Assembly: GCF_001522545.3 (NCBI RefSeq)
Contig: NC_031770.1
Coordinates: 15,788,751 to 15,852,750 of the forward strand
DNA from: Parus major
Lineage: Eukaryota > Chordata > Aves > Passeriformes > Paridae
Length of the DNA stretch: 64,000 bases
Reading direction: 5' to 3'
Shown here: positions 35,501 to 48,849 of the stretch, piece by piece
Layout: the number at the start of each line of letters is the position of its first letter
Position numbering within the stretch: the stretch's first letter is position 1
The notes under the pieces: model-generated
The model's database searches: none
Told to the model about the DNA's origin: nothing
The model's input: only the letters and a program-made list of their open reading frames with translations
Position numbers and translations under genes: made by a program

Positions 35501-38178
35501 GATCTTCATTGATTTACACCAATTAAGAATTTGGAAATACTTGCTGCTGCTGGAAAGAGATGTGTACCTATTCTTGCTACTCCTTCCAGATTTATACCAG
35601 TGATGGACTTTTTCTGTTTATTCGATTTAATGCTGATAAAAATCATCAGGATTATGCAATTAGCATAATAGCTACTAGTAAAAGATACTTGCTGAGATTT
35701 TGATTGCATTTTAACACCCAGAAGTTCTACATATAGCTTTGTGGTTCTAGGTTGGACAATTAATACAACCTTGGGTTTTGTGGTTAGGCTGAAAATTTAT
35801 TCTCTCTCTAGCGATAACAAGTTTGACACCCTAAAGTTTGCCTATCCTGGTAATGATGTAATCAATAACACACTTGTGTTTATTCTGGACTGAGTACCAT
35901 AAGAATTTGGTATTTACTGTACTGAAGTGCAGCCTACAGATGACACTTGATTCCCTAGTTATAATGAAGACAATTATTAGTGGCATCAAGCCAGTAACAA
36001 TGATTTTACAGGTAATGGTGTCAATTCAATATCCAGCTCAGATAATGAAATACCCTACAAAGGTGTGTTTACTCACTTGGTGAGACCACAGTAGACAAAA
36101 GCAATTAGTTTAAACTGTTTCAAAATAAAAAAAAAATTAAAAGTTCTGCTTTTTTCACCTCTTCCAATAATAATGTCAGAAGATGTCCATTATCATGAGC
36201 TCTTTTTAGATTACAAATCCATCATTTGCATTAAATAATCAATGCTACACTTTAATAAGTCACAGGAAAGCAGTCATCACTACATGACCAGCTTCCTCTT
36301 GTTCTTCACCACAATAGCAGAAAATGACTCCCGTGGCCTCCAGCTGACACCTCAAAGCCCAACTATGAGGAAGGCATTTTTACAGATGTGTATATGCTTT
36401 CCCTTCACAATCACAGAGCAGCAGACACAGTCTGATTTAAGCAACCTATTGTCTTGAGATGACTATGTGAAGAATTATCATGACTTTGATCCAGCCTTTT
36501 GTAGCAAACACCTTGATGATGTACCAGCTGCAGCTTGCAACACCTTTCCAGCCTCTTTCCCACTTTGGGTGAATGGCACAACCTGAGCAGAGCCCATGCA
36601 CTTTGGAACATTCACCAAGGATTTCACTATTCCCACAGCACATAACTGGTTTAAGGATTATTCATGACAGGCACACCCATGTCACTAATCCTCTCCGAAA
36701 GTGACAGAAAAAGAAAATGTTGAAATGAGAGTTTTTAAAGAGTGCTCTCAAAAGCCAAGTTTTTGTTCAAAGGCAGCGAGAGCCTACAAAGCACATTCTG
36801 ATGAAAGAGCAGCATCACAGTTGCCTTATGTTACGCCTTCAGGGCAGAGCTTGCTAGGAAAAGCAGTATCACCTAGTTTAGTATTCCTTACAACACTTAA
36901 TTTAGTCATCTCTGGGGACATATACATATGCTCTCCTTTTTTGGAAATCATTATATGTGTTTCTTACATCAGTGATAAAGGAAAGGGGAAAAGCATGCAA
37001 TGCCCTTCAAAAGAAAATGAAACTGATACTGAATATTGCCTGCTTCACATAGTCTTGGATTGTTTCATGATGGAAGTGTATTCCACCATGCAGAGTTTGT
37101 CAAACCTTCTAGTCACATCTTCCTGCAAATTCAAGTGTCACACCTACAATTTCCTGGACACAGTAATCTATTTTTGAGACAAGCACTCCCTGAAAAATTG
37201 GTTCTTATATATTTCTAAAGTGAATATCTATAATATGATGGAAGCTGTGGGAAGTAGCAAGTGTAAGTATTTACCTTGGCTAAACACTGTCTCTTTTAGA
37301 CAGAGAATTCAGGCAATTTGACCACCTTCCAAAAGCTGTTTATACAACTTGTTTGTTCTATTATTTGCTTCTCATTTCATTAACTTTGCAACACCAAAAC
37401 GTGTGCAAGCATATCTTTATTATTGCCACTTTAGAGATTTTCTTCACTAAGGTACTTAGCTTCTGCAGCCTTGCTGGAAATGTCAAAGAAGCACATCCCT
37501 GCAGTCTGTCACGTGCTGATGATGCAGGTTGTGCTCTCTGCAAAAGGCACCTATTTGCAGTACCCTGGAATTTCCTTCCCAAACCCAAGTTTCCCTAAAT
37601 TCCAAGTTACTTGCCCCAGGAAATTCAGCTAAGCCCAAGGCAAGGACATCTCTCTGATGGTCATCTATGGGATTCAGTGAACATCTGGTCCATACTCACT
37701 GCAAAGGCCATGCCAATGCTTTTTAGCTGGTGGAAATCAGCAGCTCACATCCATGAAAAACTTTCCTGACAATAACTGTTCTGTGCAGCTAGTACAAGAG
37801 GCCTGGTTTCCACCACACATGTTGCTGCATCAGTAGAGCCAAGGGATAGCATGCCCAGTTTCAGACTATACCAGAAAAACAAGATCATATCTTGGATTTA
37901 TTCTACACCGATCACATCTCTTTCAGATTCTCTTGCTAGATATCCTAAAGAATGCATATGTAGAATGTACAGACTATACTACCCAATCACCCTCAAAGGT
38001 TTGCTTTCCAACTTGTTGAGGCAGCACTTTTGCCCCTTATATCTAAGATCAAAGATCTTAGGAATGTCCCATAGTTCTTGGATACTCTGCTGTTTCAGGC
38101 ACCTCTTCCCCCTTCAGTTTAAGAAGCTCCAGCAAGCCAGACAATATAATTGCTAACAAAATTGTGAGCTTAAGACCC

Positions 38179-38212
38179 TTTTTTTTTTTTTTTTTTTTTT
38201 TTTGGGGGGGGG
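38179..38212 (+). repeat. T25 followed by G9
   Basis: Twenty-five T then nine G. On the other strand this is C9A25. It is a likely site of length variation and of sequencing or assembly error. Confidence 0.95.
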
Positions 38213-39239
38213 TGGTTTTGTTTGTTCTGGTTTTTAATTAAACCAATCAAGAAAGATAATTCCTCCTATTTCCCAACATTAGTTCAGCCCACTCACTACT
38301 TTTCCAGGCAGGTAAATGCAGCTGCATCTCTAACTATGAAATCTGATCAGATAGTATGCAAAATACCTACATGCAGCTCCTCAGACATGCCAGCATTTTC
38401 AGAAGACAATTAGTAATAGCAGCCAGACACTTTGACCTAGCAGGATGTAGAACCAGAACTGAGCAGATTGCCAAAAGACTTTCTAATTAACTTCCTCCAG
38501 GACTACTCTATTAGTGGGATATAGTTTGAAGCAATTATGCATAGGAGATTTTTATAACTTCACAGTTGCATTTCCTAAATGCACACACATAAGGAACTTC
38601 GGGGATGAGTTTGCACTGTGTCACTTACACCAGCTTATCATAAGGGCATATCTTACAACTGCATTTCTGTAAGCAGATGGAGTATGACATTAATAGTAAA
38701 GTCACTAACTTACATTTTAATGAGCTTTGCAGGGTATCCACAGAAGTTATACCTGGGCAATATATCAGGCAGCTTTTCCTCAGCTGAACTTGGCAAGGAA
38801 AGGCAAAAAAAGTTCATCTGCTATTACAAAAGAGCACAGCTATCAAGGCTCCTCTGTACTCACCGAGCAACCTGCTGCATTACAATACTGCTAATTGCCC
38901 CAGACACTCTTCTATTTCCACAGAAATAAAGAAAAACTTCACTAATTATCTTCGGAGGTTGCAGGCTGGGGCTTTTACTTTCCCTGGAAGCTTTGTGATT
39001 CAGACAATACAACTGCAGTTGCTCTCATTCTCAAGGGAAACTAATAGACTTTCTTACTCTAGTTCCTAAGGGAGATTCCTCATTGCTAAATGCCCTTTGA
39101 TAGCAGGGAAAAGCACTCGCTGAATAAGAGAGAAAAAGTTACATCATAGGCAGATTAATACAATGAAACCAGGAGTGGGCTTTGAAGACAGCAAATATTA
39201 ACTATTAGCAAATCTATCCTACTTCAGTATCTATGTGGT

Positions 39240-40480
39240 ATGTAGTTTCAGATTTCCTGTGTTCACTGGTAGCTGCCAGAGTTGCCCAACAGGCAGGAGG
39301 GGACCAGCAGCTCTGACCAAAGCCAGGGCTCCTGGCAGTGCTCAGGCAAGGACTCCAAGCATCCAGGGCTGGGGATGACCAGCCACAGAGGGGGAGGCTG
39401 TGTTCCTGCTTACAAGGGGTTAAGGCACAGGTGCAGCAGCCCAGGACTGCTGCTGAGGCCAAGCCAGGGAGTTACAGAGCACATCAGTCTCCCCTCATTT
39501 GTCTTAAGACACCTTTGTATACACTCAAGCACTTGAACCTCATTTATGGTAAGGTCACATCAAGCAGGCTGCCAGCAAGACAGAGTCCCCAGGACCTGCA
39601 CCCTGAGCACAGGGAGGGGATGTACCACCTCCTGATGCTCTGCCCCATCCCTCTGAAAGGCCAGGACGTAAGGCACCTGCCTCTTTACACACGGGGCTGT
39701 TCCATGCGGGGGAAAAAACAGATCCCTCTGACAAGGCCAGCTCAACATTAGCAGGAGTCCAACCTGGCAGGATTCCCAAGAAGGAGCCCATGGACACACC
39801 TCATCCCAGCAGCAGAGAGGCAGCCCACACTGGGAGGAAGCTGGTGGGAACCACTGGGCCAACTTTTCAAGCAAGCACTACCTCCAGCAGCCCCTCTGGA
39901 TCTCTGCTCCTGGAACATTCCAGTGCTGAGGTGACAGAGGGCTGCAGAGCTCCAGGTGACAATACACCCTGACTGCAGGGCTGTCACCCTCATCCCACTC
40001 CCAACAGGGACAGCCAGAGACCCTGGACACATTGCAGGTGGGCCACAGTGCCCAAAGTGCTACAGCCAGGCCTCCACTGAAACAGCAGAGCCCAGCCCAG
40101 GGCTGGAGCGAGCACTGAGCTACTGATGCACCGCTCAGAACATACCAGAGATTTTTGCTTGCTTTTGTGTAGGGAAGACGAGGACATGCACAGACATCAG
40201 AAGCCTCCCCAGAAGGAGGCAGAGGACTCCATCCTGCTGGTAGCACGTAGCTGCTCTGCCTATCACCAGCAGGAGGCTGTCGGCAAGCACACAGCTCTTG
40301 CAGTGGCCACAGCACTCCAGTAGCCAAGGAGCTTCAGGGGCTGCCAGGCTGCTCAGATCACCAGCAGAGCCATCCCAACTGAGGTAATATACAGCTCTCC
40401 CCCGTCCAGAGATGCCACAGCTCTTCCCACCACATAATGGAGATACCAGAACAGCTACAGGTGAAGCCACCAGCCAGCCC
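39240..40480. other. GC-rich unassigned island with overlapping open frames on both strands
   Basis: About 1.2 kb markedly richer in G+C than the flanks, but CpG-poor, so it is not a CpG island. Several frames remain open for 80-149 codons on both strands. That is what stop-poor GC-rich DNA gives by chance, and none of the translations shows a domain or composition I recognise. Candidates are a non-coding RNA exon, an old element or part of a gene-conversion hotspot. Confidence 0.5.
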
Positions 40481-43400
40481 TCCTCCTCTTCCTCTCTTTC
40501 CTCTGCATTTATTAACTACTCAGTTTATTACTAACGCAGCCCATCTGTGGCAAGGCCCTCAAAGTATCACTGAAGATAAAAAGCTACTATTCTTTTTGTT
40601 TTTAATATGAATGCTTTGCCTCAGCTCTGATTCCAGCACTTTGTCAGTCAGGAGCACTCTGAAGTGCTCATTTCATCTGCTGTTCCTGACATTGCTCCAC
40701 AGCCCCATATCAAAGGATCAGCGAAAATAAATGTTTATGCTGAGACTTGTGAAGACAGTCCTGGTGTATGTTGGGAGGTAGGAAAGGGGCAGACATTAAA
40801 CCTGAACTGCCCCATAAGCCCCCAAGAGGCACTGAATCCTGGTGGAAGTCTTAGCCAAAGAAAAAGCCTTTCCTATAGCAGAAATTTATCATTCCTCTGT
40901 TTTCCCATACAAAGGATCACACAGCTATGCTTTGCATTTAAACACACATGTTTCCAGGGAATTATTTACTCTTTCAAACCTGACAGCTCATTTAATTTGG
41001 GGAGCACTGGTCTGACCCTACAAACTGAGTAGACACTGCACTGCTGTCATAAACTGGGTGAGCAGCTTTAGGCAAGGCACAGCAATTCAAAGAGCCATCA
41101 CTGCCACAGAGGTTATTTAACCTTCCCTGCAGAAAGAAGGGAATCTGTGTAAACTGTCATTAGGATGGTGCATCATTCCAATGCATTATTCATGTCACAT
41201 CAACATGTTCCAATAAATTCATCATAAGCCCCTCCATTCTCTAAGTAAATAGACCCAGCCCTAAATGACAGGGCAGGACAGAAGAAATGTGTGAAAATGA
41301 GGTATAAGAAATTAAATTATTTTCCCAAGGTCCCTCAAGAGGCCTGTGGCGAGCTGAAGAACAAAACCTGAGCCTGCACCTAGTCGTTAAACACAGTGAC
41401 CTCATTCCCTCATCTCCAGCCTGAGATGTTGTTTGCCTCCTGCCCTCTTCCTCCTTAGTGTTCCTTTTCTGAGTTTTAATTCCTGTCCCACACCACATTT
41501 GGCAGACTCTGCCCACACATCACAGCCCTAGGAGGTGTTATGTTATTATAGTTGTCCATTTCAATAAGGGTTTGTGTCTCTGTATTCCCTGTTTTACCTT
41601 GTCATGTTCTCCACCTGGTGTTTTTGAATTGTTTTTACAGGCTGCAACCCTGTTCAAACCCAGGACATGATTTACTGGGATTTGGATGAAGTAAGAACAA
41701 CAGTGCTGCATCACAGATGTGACTTCATCTGCCACCACACAAGAAAGTCTCCTCAAATAGCCTGTAAAGTAACTGATGTCAGAGTTTCCCAGACCTACTG
41801 CTTGTGAAACTGTAGGAGTACTTTACTAGGCAGTAATAACAGAATGAGCTGTATAATGGGGAAGAAAAATTACTGTGTCCTGTCCAGCCTTGGAGTAACC
41901 TTGAAACACTCTTTATGACTGCAGTTTTTATTAGTTGCTGTATCCCACTGCTAAAATGCTACTAAGAAGCTAAGTAATTAACATATTTGATTGTGTTCAA
42001 TGAAATATCTATTATTTTCTTCAGTGCAGCTATTTCAAAGCTCCCAAATTAAAAACATTCCTATTTACAAAACCATAATATTTTTTTTCCTACCTATCAA
42101 ACATCATTGGATGGACCCTTCTGAGTAAGAGGGCAATTTCTTCACATCCAGCTCATGAAAATTCCAGGGGAACTCTCAGATTCAGGGATTCTCTCTGATC
42201 CCTGAGTGAGCTGAGGACAGCAGCCCACAAGGCACCCACAGAGCCTCTTTGAGGACAGAAGGTGTTCATTAACAGTGAGGCTTCAGTACCCTATTTTATA
42301 GCTTCACCATACTCTGGGACAAGGAAATGTTTTGCCAGTAGGCAGCCACCTTGAGGTTCAAATCAGGTTAAACTGCAAACAAATTCGTTTGTAATATACA
42401 AACAAAACAAAACAAAAAACACAATAAAAACATCCAGAGACAAATACTTACAAAAGGTGAGGAAATTAAAGAAAAAAAAGAAAAGGTAATGTATTTGCAC
42501 CAAGGTTAAATTCTCAAAACACATCTTCCTTGACACATCTGAACTATTTTGAATCTTTTCCTTATACACATTCAGAATATTAGTTAATATGTGAGGGACC
42601 TTGACAGATTAAGTCCCCTTCTGTCTCTTATCTCCCTTTCTCATCAAGACTGACATATTTCTTACTGATACCAGAGATAGCCTTGGTAATTTCTAACTAA
42701 CCAAAGAAGGGAGACAACACATATTTTCAATAAATAACAGTTAAAATTAGGACTCTCCCTAAGAGTGTGCATTTTGGTTCAAAGCCTCTTTGTCTCTAAA
42801 CTATGCATTTGATATCAAACTGTCCATAAAGCACCTACATTACTGGCATATAAAGCAAAATTAAGTCATTAAGTTTATAACACATTCTTTCTCAAGACTT
42901 GACAGAAAAATAACTGACCCTCTTAGCATCTATATGTGAAAGATTCAATACTATCAGCAGAGTCATAAATCTTCATTATTTTAAGCAAATATTTCAGGCT
43001 CAAATTTCCTCTGCTCATGCTTCTGCAAATCTACAATACTTTAATATATCATATTGGCTGCTTCCCCTAAAAGAAGAAAAAATATGAGACTCTGCTTATC
43101 ATGAGGTGACAGGAAAGAATTCTGCATACATCTAGATCCATTAATTATCCTGATCTGTTAAAAACTATGATTTTTTTTTCCTGGGACGCCTTTTAATTTC
43201 TCAACATATAACAAGCTATGTCATGAAAGTCTAATTGAATTCAGAGGATTCATGCAGCCTTGGGATTAGATTCTCTTTTACTTCAATTATCTTCTATGCT
43301 GCATTCAAAAATATGGTAATTTCTAGGACTTTTTTCAGTATTACTTGTGTCCCTTTTGTCTTCTCCAACATGTGTGTGCAGAGGACAGGTAAGTAGTTAG

Positions 43401-46312
43401 AATGACAGATGCCACCAAGCTGATTCCAGAGACTTGTGTTGTCCCAAGATAAAAAGTGATGGCATAATCAAGCAACAACATGCAATGTGACAAAAGGGAG
43501 GATTAAAATTACATCAGGCTCAGAGAAAGAAACTGCATATGCACCACTCAGCCTCATAACTATTTCCAGTTCCTGTCAGGTTCCATGAGTGTAAACATGG
43601 CAACATATGCCACAGAGAGATACTCCAATAAGAGACAAACATCTCTGGCAGGAACTGTGACACTAGTTCCTCAGTGTATTTTTCTTAAACTTCATAATAA
43701 TATCACCATCTAATGCAGACGACTTGTAAATAAGGTAATCAACAGGCAGGCCTTCCTATTCGGCAATTCTGTGTGACAGATTTCCTTAGGTTAAGTGGCA
43801 AGGATTTACACAGTTATTTCACTAAGGTAATAATGCATGCTCTGAGACAGCTAGACCTTTTTTGTTTTTAATAACTAATGTTAACAGAGCTCCTTATTCT
43901 TAAACTTTTGCAGAGCACCTATCTCAGTTGCTTGTGCATTTGTCAACCAAACCTGCTGGGCTGCAAATATCCATACTAGGTTAAAAATAATTAGCTTTGG
44001 TACCGCAATATTTTGAAATGTTCAATCAAAACTATATATCCATTTCTAAAATAACTCTAAGAGACATTACACCGAGACATTGGTGGCTTGGATGTTTAAA
44101 AATGTCAGTGTTGATAGTTGTTTTCTTCAGGGGGGTGGGGGGTAGCTGGTTTTGACTTTTTACTAGAGGAAAGCTAAAGAAGCATTTTCTATGAAGAGGA
44201 GAATCTAAATTTTACCTGGACCTGGAGTTCCCCAGAAAATCTGCCAATGTTTGCACAAAATACAAAGCCTTCAAAAAATAGCAATCTGTTCATCTTCAGT
44301 AGAGTTGTTTAATGGCTTCATCTAATGGCTGGAATTTCCTCCTGATCATGCATTCACACAATTCCTCTGCCTCCTGAGGTTGTGCCACCCCACATAGCAA
44401 CTGCTCATGCCTAAATCTCACAGATCCTATGTGTTACTGTCCTTTATATTTGTATACCATCCTCACAAACTCATAGTCCAGGCCTCTGTGTGGCAGAAGT
44501 AGGTTTTCCATGTGCTATGTCCCTGTTTGCAGCATCTCTGGGCCTGAGTGGTGCAAGGGCAAGGGAAAGCAAAGGTGGCAGTTTGTCTGTCCCTCCAGCT
44601 GATAGTCAGTGTGGAGAAGGATTGTATCTTATTCTGCAGCAGGGCCTGAATTGAGAACATGGGAAATAAAATCTGGGATGTAAACTGGGAAAAAGAGCCT
44701 GGGTAACATAGTCTGGGATGGAGAGGGCAAAGATTCTTTGAGGTCCATGGAGAATTATGGGAATTGGAGAGGTAGCAAAGGACAAAGGGTATGAAGGAAG
44801 GTAGGTTAAAGAGAGAAAGATATAGAGGAACTACCTGATATTATGGTTATTATGTCTGGGAACCACAGAGATGGCAGGTAATAGACAGGAAAATTAATAG
44901 ATAAATCTACATCCACAAGACTATTCTCCTCCAAAGCCTGGGATGTCAAACAACACTTCATGGCTTTCCCAGTGTCAGAGACTACCAATGAAACCTACTT
45001 GAAATGAGTCCTGACCCCTGATCTGCCCAAGCCATTATAGCCTCTTCCTGGTGAGGACCCACTCTCTCTATTCAGCCTGACATTTGCTTCAAACAGCAAA
45101 TTTAAAAACAAGCCAAAAATACGAAAGGAACATTTTTCACATGTCAGAATCAATCACCCCAAAGCAATTGCAAAACCTGCAGAAGAGCACAACCAAAGCA
45201 GCCCAAGTAAACAAAGGCACACTCTATTTCAGCTGTCTTTAGCTAGTGAGACCAAAAGGCTGCTGGTGCACACGGGTTTGAAAACAAATTGCTCACACTG
45301 AAGATATTGTTGTCACTCACTCAGGAGTCACAGCAAGTCACAGTGGTGTTTTTGCAGCCTCCCACTGTTAAAACGTAGGAGCATTTACCTGGGTCAGCCT
45401 CTGGAGTCCAAACCTTGCTGTGCTTTAGCTGTTGCACAACCAACCAGCTCTGTAGGACTGTGTGGTTCACGTACTGCCAGTTGCTTTATTTACACAGAGC
45501 AACTCTACTGCCAGTTGCAGTGGGAACATTTAAGAAAGGACAAACAAGGGATCATCACTCAGAAATTACTGGCTTCTTTCTCTGTGCTCAGAGCCTTGCC
45601 TGAGGCCACCCACACAGCCATAGCTGGGGTGAGCTAGGGTTGCAGGCAGGAGACTTTGGTTTCCAACCCCACACTCAGTTTCTCGAGCTCTCTGGCAACT
45701 CTGCTGGATATAGAGGTGAAACTGGTGCAGATTTTCCCCAGATGGCACCGTGGGCATCCCCCAGGATGAAATGACAGCAAGAGAAGCCCCCACATACTTT
45801 GATCCTTTCTACTTACAATGACTAGATAACAAATCTATGACTGGGCATCCTGGCCACAGACATACTGGGAGAGGCTTAGGGCACTTCCATTAAGGTCAGC
45901 AGGTTCCCCCAAATCTGTTTCTGCAGAAGAGGGTGCACTGCTATGGGCTCTGTCTCATTTGCCTGCTAGTCAGTGGGGGCCACAAGGAAAACTTTGACAT
46001 CTCAGATCATTATTAAGCAAAGTGAATGTTCTCCTCAACCCCACAAGATGGCAGGAGAAGCTCAAAAATCCCCTGTCGGTCAGCTGGAAAGACTTCTCAC
46101 TTTTGTAGCTGTCTAACAACTTCTGTGAGAAGTTAAATGAAAACTTATTTTTAATAAGGCTGGAGAAGCTTGACAAACTTGTATCAGTGAGTGTTCATGG
46201 ACCTCTTAGGAGCAGTGGGATGTTATATCAGTGACTTGGCAGTACTGACGGACCCATGTGGGGAAGTGTTTCATGTGGAAATAATCTCCAGAATTTGCTT
46301 TCTTATAATGAG

Positions 46313-46367
46313 TAAAAAAGAAAAAAAGAGAGAGAAAAAGAGAGAAAGAGACAGAGAGAGAAAATGA
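46313..46367 (+). repeat. Purine-rich GA simple repeat
   Basis: About 55 nt almost entirely of A and G (AAAGAGAGAGAAAAAGAGAG pattern), with one C. Low-complexity sequence. Confidence 0.92.
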
Positions 46368-48701
46368 GCAAACTAAAAGTGGACAGAGGAAAATGCAACT
46401 GGCTTACATAAAGTTTTTATTTTTAATATCAGAGATTGCAGACACTCTGCCTCCGGCATTCCTTACATTACTCACAGCATGAAGACATGAGAAAGCCATG
46501 AAAACTCAGACATTTTGTCAAGAAAGGTCAATTTTTATTCCCTTCAGTTTACTGCTGACTTCTCCTGGTTAAGCACTTTTTTCCCTGCCCAAGGACTAAA
46601 TAAAAGCAAGTTCCTGCACCAGATCATTTTCCCCTCTTAGGATGATAATCATCAAAAAATATCCAAAATTACTAAATTCAGTGCTAATTAATAGCCCTGC
46701 GAATGAGTCTGGTACTTTATGAAATAAATACAAACAAAAGGTCACTGAAAATGGAATAAAATGTCTATAGTGGTATTTCTGATGCAGGAAGCACTGGGGA
46801 TAATCTTTGTTTGATAAGCTTCAGAAGGAAGAATGAGGAAATACACAAATTAATGCAATCACTCTGAAACCGGCTATCTCCATAAGTTCTCTTGTGACTG
46901 CAGAGAGTAACCCTTCAGAGATCAAAACAGCCCAGTCTGAGTGATGAAGGAGACAGAGCCCTCGGCTGATGAAACTCTTTGACTGCAGGGTACCCAGACA
47001 GGCAGGATGGGGACAGGTCCTACAGTGCTGAGGCAGATGTCCATCATCTCTCATGACTCAGAGCTGCAAGCAATGGTGCTACAAGAGGTTAAAAATAAAA
47101 AGTTTGTGCTCAGAGGGCAGTACCTCACTGCCATTAAGTGTTCTATGGATTTGAATCTATGAACATGGGGCAAGAGGTCCTAAAATTACATTTTTTAAAT
47201 CCCTGATCTATCAAGAATTCATGCCTTCTCCTCCAAGTAGTTTTACAGGCTTAAAGCCTCTGGCAGCCACTGTATGCCAATTCATATGTTGCTTCAATCT
47301 CCTAATCTCCTACTAATATCAAGTATATTTTTAAACTATAAACACTTATACATTTATAGCATTTTTCCTATGCTGCATCTGAAATAGATATATATTTTAT
47401 TTCTCTGATCTCTGCTGTGCTAATTCAGCAGACATATTTTTGTATTTGATTTATACTGCCTAGAATATTTTTTCCCTGACTTTTCAGAAACAGTTAACAC
47501 CGAGGCACTGGCAATCTTTGATGTACTTAATGCACCAAGCACACAGTGTTGTCTTTATGTGACAGTTTCTGTCTGTCCCCTTGTGGCCAGAAACCAGACA
47601 GAAAACCCAGCCTACAAACTTAACAGATCAGTTGCCTTGAGTAAGCAGGAACTTATTTTGCTGAAGAAGGAAGTTCTTGCACAGATAATGGTCCCTAGAT
47701 AGCCTAAGATTTAACTATCATGGAAGTAATTTTAGTCTGCAGAACTCAGATTCCCATTTTCAATATTCTGAAAACTGGTTGCATTCATATATGAACTCTG
47801 GCTTCTGCTATTGTCCATTTGTAAGCAAAATGGGGATCCAGGCCTGAGCTTCCAACAGCTTTGGTGATTGAATCACTAGAGATGCATGAGTGAATTCAGA
47901 AATAATAATGCTGTTTCACAGATTCCCATCCATGGTGAAACTCACACAACATGGGCTACATGTGTGCAAAGCTTTGCACAAATGACAGCCACTATCCTTT
48001 TATGCAGAGAACAGAAAACAACATTTGATTCCTTCCCAAAGCCTTTTAAGCCTCGTGCCAAAATGCTGATCAGTTTTTCTCAGACAAATGTAATTAAGTC
48101 CTTTCTTCAGGTACTTAACACTGTAAATTCAATTAACATTTCCTAAATTTTAAGTTGAGCTGCCACTGTAGTAACAGATGGAGTCCCTCCTCAGCAAAGT
48201 GAGAAGCACAGAAAAATGCATGGGTGGGAGGCACAGTGGACTATAAAACAGGACCTATGAGAGGACTCGTGCTGCTCTAGAAGAAAAGGAACTGCCCAGA
48301 GCTGTGAGGACTAAGTGAAATGAGTTGCATAGTAGAACACCAGGAACAGAAATGAAGGGTAATGGATGTGAAATTATGGAGGGGGAACAGATTTGTGAAG
48401 CTTTGATTTATAACCTGGAACCACTTAGCAAACCTTTCTTTCTTCCTTTGTTTTCCTCCTTCTGTGCTTTTAATTACCTCTGAGTAGAAAGACAGTTTCC
48501 AGAAGCAAGCCCATCTCAGGAGTGGATGTACCACACGTACCAAGGCTTCCCTCCCTCCTGATGCCTTTCCCGAAAGCCGCTCCTGGCAGTCCCACCACTA
48601 ATCCGTCGCAGTGATAGGGTTTCACAAAGCACCGAGCATGCTCTTGGCAGGCAAACTGTTTGTGCATCTGGATGTAATAAGGAGCTAGACTCCAGCTGAT
48701 G

Positions 48702-48727
48702 TGGTGGCTCAGCACAGTGAGCCACCA
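48702..48727. repeat. 10-bp perfect inverted repeat with 6-nt loop
   Basis: TGGTGGCTCA and TGAGCCACCA flank GCACAG. The stem is GC-rich and would be stable as RNA or single-stranded DNA. Its role is unknown and it may be chance. Confidence 0.9.
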
Positions 48728-48832
48728 GGCGCAGGATGGTCAGCTTTCTTCCTGCTGCCTGAGTTCAAATCGCAGCAGCACATTGGAAGCTGCTCGTGGT
48801 GTGAGCCTCACGGTGAAAACAGCCAGGCCACA

Positions 48833-48849
48833 GGGAGGGAAGGGAAGGG
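48833..48849 (+). other. G-quadruplex motif
   Basis: Four GGG runs separated by loops of 1, 2 and 2 nt (GGGAGGGAAGGGAAGGG), meeting the canonical G3+N1-7 rule. The purine run continues to about 48858. Confidence 0.85.

Larger units (their letters stand above)
30731..39239. other. Intergenic, no gene seen
   Basis: About 8.5 kb of mostly unique AT-rich sequence. It includes an AT-rich palindrome (32543-32566) and a T25G9 tract (38179-38212). A frame open for 158 codons at 36701-37177 has no recognisable protein features and I treat it as chance. Confidence 0.75.

Noticed and set aside
36701..37177. Plus-strand frame open for 158 codons
   Set aside because: No recognisable motif, no start context or splice signals that stand out, and composition like translated AT-rich non-coding DNA.
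39878..40327. Minus-strand frame open for 149 codons
   Set aside because: It lies in GC-rich, stop-poor DNA with equally long frames on the other strand. No domain, splice context or familiar composition.
41538..41680. Possible end of an avian retroviral LTR (CAAACCCAGGACA-type ending)
   Set aside because: Only a vague resemblance. I found no paired LTR, primer-binding site, polypurine tract or target duplication.
47565..47606. Hairpin GTTTCTGTCTG ... CAGACAGAAAAC as a microRNA precursor
   Set aside because: The stem is only about 11 bp with a bulge, too short for a typical precursor.
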